Assembly (NCBI GenBank): GCA_013420905.1
Contig: JAAXNY010000004.1
Location: 1,116,001 to 1,180,000 of the forward strand
Reading direction: 5' to 3'
Length of the DNA stretch: 64,000 bases
From: Collybia mongolica
Lineage: Eukaryota; Basidiomycota; Agaricomycetes; Agaricales; Clitocybaceae
Positions 49,001 to 57,728 of the stretch are shown piece after piece (positions within the stretch are counted from its first letter, which is position 1; each line of letters starts with the position of its first letter). The notes under the pieces are model-generated. The model searched no databases. It was given only the letters and a program-made list of their open reading frames with translations, and had not been told where the DNA came from. A program made the position numbers and the translations under genes.

Positions 49001-49493
49001 TCTTCGCCGTGTCTAGGACTTGAATGTCTTTCGTGATGTTTCGAACAACCGCTTCAGATTCCGTTGCCTTCTCACGAATGCGCGACATCTGCCCCAACAG
49101 GTCCTGGACAGGGAGTTGGCTTTACATTCAAGAGGGAAGTTCTAACTTACCGATATCATCTCCTGTATCAATTGCATCTTCTCTGGATCCTGATTGCGCA
49201 CGAGTTCCACCTGAAGAGAATCAATTTCCTTCTGCAACTCATTTTGTGTCTCTGCAAGGCGAGCGTTGACGGCTTCTATATGGGCCAGCGATGCCTCTAG
49301 ATATGATCAAGATTATAGTAGGGTAGTAATGATGTGATGGATAAAGCCCACCATTCGGAAAGAGTTCGTTGAGCACATCGACTGGGTTGAAATTCGTGGA
49401 CAACGCGTCTATGGGGTCGGATTCCTCCTCGTTGAGATCCAGCACGCGTTGGATGGCTAGGACAACCTCGTGAGGTAGCTCGTCGCTAGTCAT
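46086..49493 (-). CDS. VPS53: VPS53, GARP/EARP tethering complex subunit
   Basis: VPS53 with VPS51, VPS52 and VPS54 tethers endosome-derived vesicles at the trans-Golgi. The N-terminus MTSDELPHEVVLAIQRVLDL is followed by the family opening FNPVDVLNELFPN and the coiled coils SLAHIEAVNARLAETQNELQ, GQMSRIREKATESEAVVRNI and TKDIQVLDTAKKNLILSMTT with LKRLQML. Next are LEDLVKEKKYSEVAQTLA, QDTNKQVKPALVAEACLVVD, AHLVDRYVALELKEYRRIF and ISRRFAWFRRLLHTHELEQG with RVFPSEW. The C-terminal half has FYFYGKSLEQCAKLSTGQPL with FDLC, ILINTADYCQTTALE and RREVFSDFRRFVSFGLRKDS. Over ten introns and about 830 residues are inferred. It is divergent from the Yippee gene (226 bp). Confidence 0.92.
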
Positions 49494-49719
49494 GAATATG
49501 AAGAGCTCACGAGCCTTGAGGCTTGGAAGCTCGACTCTACAATGCTACTGGCAGTTGGAGACTCGGAGGTTTCAATTCTACCAAACACGGCTTGATTGAT
49601 TGCCGAAACCCTAACCCCATTCCATGGGTTCTGAACACTTATATCTTACTCTCTTCCACTAACCCATCGTTCAACAATGGGTATATGAGATTGACAGACG
49701 ACATCGGCTTCTACGCACC

Positions 49720-50306
49720 ATGAGTTCCTCTACGACGGATACCTCTCAAGTTATTCAAATATACGACGGACAACCCACATTCTCGTGCGCTAATTGCGCA
49801 GCGACTATCGTTCGTCTTTCAGGCCCAGAAGACGATATCACGTTGATACCCCATTAGTCCCTTCAAGATGAGCTCATAAGCAAATCGTTCTCAGGCCGAG
49901 ATGGTCGAGGATAGTATGTACCCCCACCGAACGATAGCAACCTCAAATCTCACCGACATTCCCTTGCGATACAGTCTGATGCACTCAGCAGTCAATGTGA
50001 AGATGGGGCGCAGAGAGGAAAGACCGCTGCTGTATGTCACCCTGTCGTAAATCAAATCCCAAGAACGGTTCAAGACAGATGAATAGGACGGGAGTGCATA
50101 CCGTCGCCGATGTCTTCTGCGTCGGCTGTAACGATCGGCTAGGCTGGTACTATCACCATGCATCGGATTACGCTCAGAAATACAAAGAAGGTGCATATAG
50201 CTATTTCTTGGGAATGAAACTCGACTGAAACAGATGTTTGGCAGGAAAATTTTTACTGGAGCGAGAGAGACTGATCAAGGAGAACGCCTGGAAATTGGAT
50301 AAATAG
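49720..50306 (+). CDS. Yippee-family zinc-binding protein
   Basis: Exons 49720-49809, 49858-49913, 49975-50031, 50087-50190 and 50245-50306 join in phase to 122 residues, the usual family size. The zinc ligands are in FSCANCAATI and FCVGCNDRLG, two CxxC pairs about 50 residues apart. Other Yippee signatures are QDELISKSFSGRDGRGY, VNVKMGRREERPLLTGVHTV, ADVFCVGC and YAQKYKEGKFLLERE. The fold is a beta-rich zinc domain shared with Mis18 and cereblon; Yippee proteins have been linked to E3 ligase complexes and division. Divergent from VPS53. The 5' part was hidden in frame by intron 1, whose donor GTTCGT is weak. Confidence 0.9.
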
Positions 50307-50339
50307 AGGAGTCGTCGAGAGTTGTGATTCCTGTAAGGT

Positions 50340-50690
50340 AGATTATAGTCCGAATAGTGCACCATCACTGTTATATGTCCAGGTACCTCGTCGTCCTTGA
50401 TGGCCCTAATCTGACATGACAAGACGATCGTAGCGTTATCCCCCTTATTGTAAAGGAAGAACCCTAAGGAGCTCCCTATTGGCGCACCCCCTGGATCCCC
50501 TCACACCTCATTAAGGCCTCCCCCCTGGCACTCCCCATTGACTCACCGGTTGAACTTCGGTGGGTGCAGCATACGTCACGATCTCCCCCTTACTATGACT
50601 CCGATTCCACCGTTTCAATGTATGTACCTGTGGCCATCAAGATTTATCTGACCTTATTTAAGATAACACTGGTGGTAATGTGGTGATACT
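50340..50690 (-). pseudogene. Decayed copy of an unknown protein segment (copy 1)
   Basis: On the minus strand it reads GHRYIH, NGGIGVIV, and GFFLYNKGDNATIVLSCQIR, interrupted by stops. The parallel copy at 51330-51650 reads GQKYGHWNGSIGIMVG and GFFLCSKRGEVFVNLICQIG. The two match at intermediate identity over about 300 bp. Family unknown. Confidence 0.45.
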
Positions 50691-51329
50691 GTCCGCGTCT
50701 GCCACTGTGTTCCCTGCAGGATAGAGGCTGAAGAAAGGTTTGAGAATGCAGTTGCTAATACATGGGCACTATGAATGGATTTCTCATCGAGTGTACAGAT
50801 CTTAACTCACCCGACAAGTATCCCTCTCTGACAAAATTTTTGGTAGGTTGGCTTTAGGAGGCTACATAATAGGAGGCCAATATAATAGTAAAAAGATAAT
50901 AGCCTATAGCAGTAATGTGGGACGGTTGATTGCAACTGTTGTTGATATTACATTTATTTTTAGGGCACTAATTTGCCGCTCCTGTCAATAGCAAGTGAAC
51001 TGGGGTGAGTATGCACAGGGGGTGGCGGGAGCTTGTCCACACAATGTGGCCGCAGATCCGCTCCGCCGCATATGTAGGTCGTGCGCGACTGTTCCCTATA
51101 GTGTGACTGCGCCGGCAACACCACCATCGTTATTCGTATACTCAAGCTGTATCAAGTGACGACGCTATGAAGTCCATCACCCAAGGCCCATGTTGTAAGC
51201 ACGATAAGATTTGTGTTCCTATTCATTTCTACTGCAGCAAGAGAGGTTGGTTAAACAGAATGCCGGAAATTGGATTCTGGAGGATTGTTGTGATCGCGTC
51301 GGGTAGGTATGTATTATGGCCCAAATCTT

Positions 51330-51650
51330 ATGCGTAACCATTCTATGTTCCAGCCCCTCACCGCTCCTCGGGGTCCCAATCTGACATATCAAGTTCACGA
51401 AAACCTCACCCCTTTTGCTGCACAAAAAGAACCCTGCATAGTTCACTGCTAGCATATCCCTCAGGTCCAGCTCCAGATTCACCTGTCTCCTTTCCCTGAC
51501 GTTTGGAAGATTTCGCTGGACGCAGAGCGTCACAACGGTCCCTACCATGATTCCAATGCTGCCGTTCCAATGTCCGTACTTCTGGCCTTTGAGGGTACAT
51601 GGAGGTTCCGCCCAGCCTTGCTGGAGACAACACCAGAGTCAGTATTCCCC
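51330..51650 (-). pseudogene. Second, better preserved copy of the same unknown segment (copy 2)
   Basis: Minus-strand translation gives GQKYGHWNGSIGIMVGTVVT, a linker with DLRDMLAVNYA, then GFFLCSKRGEVFVNLICQIG in one open frame (51219-51548). No start, domain or partner exon is clear. It may be a fragment of a real gene or a decayed one. Confidence 0.4.
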
Positions 51651-51724
51651 GTAGCCTGTCAGGGTGAAGATGAAAGGAGTTGAGTATTACTGAGGGACAC
51701 GGTCGCTATGACTGGACCTACTGG

Positions 51725-52558
51725 TCAAGATACGTATATCCCATTGCCCTTCTCAGGTTCGGGATTGAGCAATCGCTCGTTCCCACAGAATACAACATGC
51801 ACAGCTTCGCGCGCGAAAAGTGGTGGAAGACGAGGTTTCGTAGCACGGGCGAATGGTCTATGTTTTGCATCAACATCCCGTATAGTGCCATTTACAAATG
51901 TAGGATCTATAGTTGCGGCGTCTAGGTTTGGAGGTTGCACTTTGTCTACCGCCATTGATGGGTCTGGCAATGGTTCATGAACGTTAGGCTCAAGAGTTGG
52001 AGGTGCTGGTATGCGACGGGACGTTTTGCAGTCGTTGCATGTGTAGACCATACATTGACCATGGGAGGTTGATTCTGAAGCTCTGTATCAAAAACGTTGC
52101 CACGCGTTAATTGGATGAACACGCACTCCTGACACGAACGGACGTGGTGGATCCTGGTATCAAGGCCCTATTACATCCTTTACAGATCGTTCGTTTCACA
52201 TTCGGATCGCTAAAAACTGTTAGATAAGTGAAAGAGGCGAAGATTATCAATATTCAGACGCGACGAACATCTTTACTGTCGTTTTTTGCCCTACAGATTT
52301 CATAGTCGATATATATGTTTTGGCCAAATCACCAGTCGTGACCTTTCGCATGCGCTTCAGTTTCCTTTGCCTATCCTTTCTTAATACAGGTCCCTTCTTT
52401 TCCTTGTCGGAGGACAGTTTAGACGCAACAGGTTGGACTTGATTGGGAATAGTGCTCAGGTAGACGCTGGCTTGGTACAGAAAGTTGAGACGTTGGATGA
52501 TATCTCTATTGGTGATGCCATTTGGATTTGGAGCTTCATCTTTCCCTTTCTTTGCCAT
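51725..52558 (-). CDS. RPR2: RNase P protein subunit Rpr2/Rpp21 (SNM1 family)
   Basis: It starts MAKKGKDEAPNPNGITNRDI and continues IQRLNFLYQASVYLS. RKDRQRKLKRMRKVTTGDLA and KTYISTMKSVGQKTTVK lead to the zinc site. The site is split across introns: DPNVKRTICKGCNRALIPGS, TTSVRVR, then HGQCMVYTCNDCKTSRRIPA. The four cysteines (CKGC and CNDC) form the zinc ribbon of RNase P subunit Rpp21/Rpr2, which supports pre-tRNA 5' processing. The last part, with EPNVHEPLPDPSMAVDKVQP and RLPPLFAREAVHVVFCGN, is a longer fungal tail. Three exons are supported. Divergent from the MYND gene (352 bp). Confidence 0.85.
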
Positions 52559-52910
52559 GGATCGGGTAGTTGAGTGGATGAATGTTGGATTGAAGCTATG
52601 TGGCGTTGCGAACGACTTATTGTGTCATGAAAGGGATCCCAAACGCTGTTAGCCGAACGTCAAGCTCTTGTTCTGGCAGTAAAGCGGCATTTATAACCAC
52701 TACCTACACATCTTGAATATTTCAGAACAAACCTCTGTTGTCTTGTGTTCTGAGATGACAACTTGAAGGACCACGCGTACAGTCGCGGTAATTCTTATTG
52801 TAACAGGCGCCGTCCCTTCCTGTCCATAGCACGCTCACAAAAAGTCTTAAATACTCAGGTCAAATTGTTATGCCCGTAAACCCTCCCTTTCTCAATCTCA
52901 CATACCGAAG

Positions 52911-54105
52911 ATGCCTGCTATTATCGTGAACAAGGGCCAACACCTCGAAGCTACGAAAGAAATGATCTACGCATGCTACAAGATGGATGCAATGCCCCCT
53001 CCTCCGCTCGAAGACATCGCTCCAACACTCAGGAGGATCATTGCCGAGGTAGAGTCCAAGACCTGGACCACATGTCAGGCCGAAGCCGACCGCGGAAAGC
53101 TTGCGAGCATGGTGGATCTTGGTCTCCGGTGAGTTGCATGGGTACTTGCCCCCCCCACCATTCACTTGTCAAATGTCTTAGGTTCCTGGTAGGCTTTGGA
53201 ACGCATTGCGACAAAGCACAAGCAACGGTTTACCTAACGCGCGTCACTGAGGCCTCAACCACATTCCGGAAAGATGACATGATCAAAGCCACGGCACACG
53301 CACTGCTCCTGGAGAGTCTGGGCGTGCTGCCGCACGCGTCCCTCGAGTGCCCGTCCTTCGAGGCGCTCCGCCTGGCCGAATTTCACGCAAGCCAGTCCGT
53401 GCACCTGCGGCCCGGAAAGCCACTCCCAGCGAACGTGCTGAAGTTCTGCTCCACATTCAACCGCATCCGCAACGAATCGGGGATATTTGACGGTCATGAG
53501 GGCCTCTGGGAAGCGGTGCGGTTGAGGAACGAGGACATCAAGAGGGCGGGACAGAAGTTGAAGAGCAAAAGACAGGCGAGACCAACGCGATATCGCTGTG
53601 CCACTGCGGGTTGTGGGATCGTGGCCGAGAAAGGAGCAGCACTGCGGCAGTGTATGATCCCTTTAACATCTGTTTTCTTTGTTTCTACACTCACACTTCC
53701 TTCAGGTGGCGGCTCATGTGATCCTGACCATAAACCATTTTATTGTTCAAGGGAATGCCAGATTAAGGTAAGCCCTCTTCGTGGAACCCCAGTGTGTGAT
53801 GGCTAAGGTGCGCACAGGATCGACCAACACACAAGGAATTTTGCAAGCCTGGTGCAGGAGGACCGTTGACGGAGATATTGCTTTACGAGGACGACAACGG
53901 CGGAGAGCACATTGAGGTTGTCGCCGCCCAGCAGTTTCCCGGGCCCGATGTGGTGCTACCTTTCCGAACATCGGACGGGAAACTGCACCATGTTAAGGGG
54001 AAACGAGAGGTGCTGAAAAGTATCACGTTCACAACGTTTACCAAATTGGAAAATCCGTCCGGGTATGATTTTGGAGTGATCCTTGTAGACGATTGTGGCC
54101 AGTAA
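52911..54105 (+). CDS. MYND-type zinc-finger protein
   Basis: Exons 52911-53128, 53182-53651, 53706-53767 and 53818-54105 give 345 residues. The N-terminal helical half starts MPAIIVNKGQHLEATKEMIY and includes LRLAEFHASQSVHLRPGK. The MYND zinc finger is RYRCATAGCGIVAEKGAALR then QCGGSCDPDHKPFYCSRECQ and IKDRPTHKEFCKPG; the cysteines and His match the finger's spacing. The C-terminus (ILLYEDDNGGEHIEVVAAQQ, TFTTFTKLENPSGYDFGVIL) is of unknown function. MYND domains mediate protein contacts. A relic of the same 62-nt exon 3 lies 1.6 kb downstream. Confidence 0.82.
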
Positions 54106-55348
54106 TATCCCCTCACACTTTGGTCCTAACACATGTATAGTAGCCGGCGACGGCTGTGGCATTAATAATATCCACCGTATGCATTGGATGAAAGTTTCTA
54201 TCTGCCCCTGATCCCACTTCCACGGAGCTATGACCAGATTTAAACAACCCAATGCGTGATGGTTGTCGGTGACATTCACAGGATTGTCCAGTTTGGAAGT
54301 CAACCTGACCCAAGTGACCCACTCTGTAAGGTCTGAATATCGCACAATTAAATGATGTCCTTTTGTGCAATTACAACCGACCCCGAACCCCACATCATAT
54401 CATAACCAATGCTTGTCCTGATGGTCAAGAATGGTGGGAATAATTAAATTGAGAACCCCCTGACCCGATGGTCACAGAGCTATCCCCAGTGGTCAAAGCG
54501 CTATAGTTTCCTCGGCGCTTGGTCGCAGTATAGGGCCTTACGTAGCATAGGATTTGGAACGGAACCGTCTCATTTACGCTCGCGGTTGCTACGACTCCAT
54601 TACGTTGCGCCCAGAGTTTGCGCTCGACAATTCCCTCAAGTTCTGAATCCCTATTGTTTCATAAAGCGTTAAAACACTTGAGGGTTTCATCGACGCGGAA
54701 TGTACATACCACCCCAAATTTCAAAACTCTCTTTCCCCGTTTATCACCATAAAATATGGCCAAGTACCACGATGCCACCCACCCCGGATTACCCCAAGGC
54801 GTTTATGTATACGAAAAGAAAATGAGAGTGAGACCCGCGGACCAGCAAGTAGACATCCAGGAGCGCTTGGTACTACGTCCTCACCTTGCAAGCGGATAAC
54901 CCCTTCGAAGCCTGTGCGGCTGGTGCGGGCAGGGGCGACCTAAATCGCAAGCTAGATCCTGCTCTCCGATGAGCAACCCTCTTGTTTGATCTCTGGGTGT
55001 TCCCATCCTGAATAATAATCATTACATAGCCTGCTGGTAAGCCTAGGAACAAAAGCTAACCGCATCCTAGCAATCTCCGAGTTGATACTTATCACCAAGG
55101 CGTGCACTTCTAGGGGATGGGAGAAGATCATCCAAGCCATCCCGCATGGGCTTCCGCTGGAATACCACAATACGGACCCTTCGTCAGGGGCTCCCTATGA
55201 CTATAGCCTGACAGAAGGCTAGGAGCGCGTGGGCGTTATCGTCCGTCGGGGCCACGGACCCTCGCCAAACGCGATCTACTTCTAGATCCAAGTACGTGCC
55301 CAAGGATGCTTATACCGTATTCGCCCCTCATGTTCTATAACCTTATAG
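54106..55348. other. Gene-poor stretch
   Basis: About 1.2 kb. Plus-strand fragments such as GVYVYEKKMRVRPADQQVDI near 54800 look protein-like but are broken by stops and have no recognised family. This may be more decayed gene or transposon sequence. Confidence 0.35.
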
Positions 55349-55410
55349 GCTCCAGGAAATGCGAAGGGGGATCCAAGCCTCACCGCTGTTCCGTGCAATG
55401 CCAGACAAAG
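55349..55410 (+). pseudogene. Relic of a MYND-finger exon
   Basis: An exon-like piece bounded by TATAG and a GT donor is exactly 62 nt long, the same length and phase as exon 3 of the MYND gene at 53706-53767. It encodes SRKCEGGSKPHRCSVQCQTK, next to GGSCDPDHKPFYCSRECQIK in the intact gene. The flanking exons cannot be found, so it is a broken duplicate. Confidence 0.6.
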
Positions 55411-55418
55411 GTGGGTGC
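55411..55418 (+). repeat. 8-bp target-site duplication, left copy
   Basis: GTGGGTGC directly precedes the element's TAGGG terminus and is repeated exactly at 56173-56180. Confidence 0.8.
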
Positions 55419-56172
55419 TAGGGTTCGGGAAGAAACTCCGAGGTTAGTAACTAACAGGTTACTAACATGGCAGCTTTGGAGGGGGTTATTCACAGACGTT
55501 AATAACATGTTACTAACATCCATGTTAGTAACACATTAAAATTTGTTAGAAATGTTATTAACACTGTTAATAATTGTTAAAAATTGTTAAAAAATCCCTC
55601 CCCCCTACCAATCCCAGTTAGGCCCTTCCCCTTCATCTCCCCGCACTATATCTGGCCCTTTTAATCTTTTCTGAGTGATATTAACCTCTCCTGAACTCTC
55701 TGAGAACATATTAACAAAAATTGGAGATGTAAGATCAGTCAAGTAAGGTTTTTAGAGCTTGTAAGACTATGCATGAAGCAGAAGCCATGATGATGATGTT
55801 AGGACATAGTATTACTATTAGAGCAATATGAGAAAAATTGTGATTCCCATAATTTTCCAATAATCTTTCAGAGGCTAGATGAAAAATATGGATCAAAATC
55901 ACCTAAAGTTGCCCAAAACTGTCCAGATAAACTGGGCAAAAAGTGGGATTATGCCATTACCATGCAGTCCTGAGGTAACAGTGTGTGGGGAGAGATGGTT
56001 AGTGATTAATCGTCAATAGGAGTTAATAGATTCAAATGATCTGTGGGACTGCTTTTTAATTTGATTATTAACAATATTTAACATACCCTTTTGAGCGAGT
56101 TAATAACTAACATGTTACTAACCTGTTAGAAACTATGATGTTAATAAATAAGGGGTTTCTTCCGGAACCCTA
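55419..56172 (+). mobile_element. hAT-type non-autonomous element (MITE), 754 bp
   Basis: The left end is TAGGGTTCGGGAAGAAACTC and the right end, read inward, is TAGGGTTCCGGAAGAAACCC: 18 of 20 positions agree as terminal inverted repeats. An 8-bp duplication (GTGGGTGC) flanks it, the hAT signature. Inside both ends are copies of a GTTAGTAAC / GTTACTAAC motif (for example near 55443, 55457, 55510, 55523 and 56114), likely transposase-binding subterminal repeats. No transposase frame exists, so mobilisation would need a related autonomous element. Confidence 0.8.
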
Positions 56173-56180
56173 GTGGGTGC
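56173..56180 (+). repeat. 8-bp target-site duplication, right copy
   Basis: GTGGGTGC, identical to 55411-55418. Confidence 0.8.
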
Positions 56181-56730
56181 ATGTTTTCCGAAGATTAGAT
56201 CGCACGCGTTGAACCCATACAATTAGGACTGGAAAACGCATATAAATTTCCTCCAAAGGATGCGTCCGCGGGAAAACCATCATCATCACAAATGTAACTC
56301 TGGCGGATGACCCAGGCGACCACTTGTAGTTGGCGATAAGGTGGCTAGGGGGATCCGATTCCGAAAGATACACTAGCACTGAATGGCACTCCGAATGTCA
56401 CCAGATGTCACCTTGCCCACCAGATTGCCGAACGACGGGATGGTATATGTAACTGGCCAACGTGAGGCCAAGAATCAGGAGGTTGTCTGAGCATTGGTTG
56501 GGGAGACGGGCTGAGAGCCTTGACCTAGATCTTGTGATAGTACTCCAATTGTAATCTGATCAAAATCTAATCACTGTTGAATGCCACATGGGGGAGTAGC
56601 ACCAATACAATTCCAGCAAGGAGCTGCTGGGTTGGACTCGGAGAAGCAGAGAACTTTAGTGAAGGAGAGAGGCAAGTCGAAATTCAAATGTGAGGCTGGA
56701 ACGGATTAGAATGAAGCTAAGTATAATCAA
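56181..56730. other. Gene-poor stretch before the tRNA
   Basis: A minus-strand 69-codon frame (56170-56379) starts or ends around the element boundary and shows no family. No RNA or repeat recognised here. Confidence 0.4.
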
Positions 56731-56817
56731 TCCTTGTTAGTATATCGGTTTAGTACACGCGCCTGTCATTTGAGACATATACCGCGCGAGAGCTGGGTTC
56801 GACTCCCAGACAGGGAG
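56731..56817 (+). tRNA. tRNA-Asp (GTC) with a 14-nt intron
   Basis: The cloverleaf can be drawn fully. Acceptor TCCTTGT pairs with ACAGGGA; D stem GTAT/GTAC; anticodon stem CGCGC/GCGCG; T stem CTGGG/CCCAG with loop TTCGACT; discriminator G at 56817. The anticodon is GTC at 56765-56767. A 14-nt intron (56769-56782) sits at the canonical place, one base 3' of the anticodon. The mature length is 73 nt. The B box GGTTCGACTCC is present. A T-run (CTTTT) follows at 56835-56839 as a candidate Pol III terminator. Confidence 0.92.
56769..56782 (+). other. tRNA-Asp intron
   Basis: TTTGAGACATATAC lies between positions 37 and 38. GACA within it can pair with TGTC around the anticodon, as in many nuclear tRNA introns recognised by the splicing endonuclease. 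Confidence 0.8.
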
Positions 56818-57728
56818 TGCATTTGCTACAGGTGCTTTTAGATACAAAACCCAAACCACTCCCTTTTTCCTTGTCTCAAATAAAGCCCAAAGCACCCAAA
56901 GAGTACACGGAAGGCGTATTTTATTTCAATATCCAAGATAATATGCAAAGGAAGACGTAATTCTATCCTACACATTCTCCTCTTCGTCAACCGCCAAAGC
57001 CATGCTTCGATTGGACCACCGATAAGAAGGGGCCACGACGCGCCCGACCATCAACAGACGCCCTCTCCGGTCGAACCGCACCAAATCCCGATCCTACTTC
57101 CCAACTCCCAACGAGCCTGGCGTCCTCTACTCAATACCCCGAAGGGGAGCAGAGTGATTCGCCCGCATCGTCAGGGGGGCTGTAAGGGGGTCCTGGTGTT
57201 GTGGTTGCGTGCTGGAGGAGTGCGATGTGCGGTCAAGGTAGTTGTGTGGTGGTGATGGACAAGTTATGACGGAGAGTGAGGTAATGGTGGTAGTCGCGGT
57301 TCATCCAGATAGTACCTAAATACCAAAAACAAAATAACGATCCTTCCCGTGTCTGCCGGTGCCGGTGTTCTTGGGATAGATAAAGAGCCGGGAAGAGTCG
57401 AGTAGAGATAGATATTGGAAGGAGAATCGAGTCGAGAGCTGTTTTTGAAATCAAAGACATAGATAGAGCTGGGAGTGCTGTTTATACATAGATGAGGGAA
57501 GGCCAGCGGTTTCCGCGAGCGGAACCATAGACGGGAGGGCGGAAAGACAGGGGTATGCAGGCGTCCGATACAGATCGCCGATATATACTCATAATCTTCA
57601 CGAGAGAACCATCGAACGAACAGTAGACGCTCCGAGCGTCTACCTTCACTTGCGTCGTTATCCGGTTCTTCCCAGTGTCAAGCGCTGGTCAAATTTGAAT
57701 GGAGCCTGAAACCATCCCGAACGTGCGC
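56818..57728. other. tRNA 3' flank and 3' region of the HAC1-like gene
   Basis: No protein gene is supported. Minus-strand frame 57233-57460 has no signature. A near-perfect inverted repeat occurs at 57623-57643, within the probable 3' UTR of the HAC1-like gene. Confidence 0.5.
57623..57643 (-). repeat. Inverted repeat in the HAC1-like 3' UTR
   Basis: Arms GTAGACGCT and AGCGTCTAC surround CCG, so RNA could fold a 9-bp stem with a three-base loop. It lies 86 nt downstream of the stop codon in the second frame. Confidence 0.7.

Larger units (their letters stand above)
50307..51724. other. Gene-poor stretch with two diverged copies of one sequence
   Basis: Two minus-strand segments, about 50340-50690 and 51330-51650, are related (see repeats). 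The stretch between them (50700-51320) has no recognisable gene. Confidence 0.45.

Noticed and set aside
54780..54900. Plus-strand GVYVYEKKMRVRPADQQVDI as a transposase or helicase fragment
   Set aside because: Stops on both sides and no recognisable motif.
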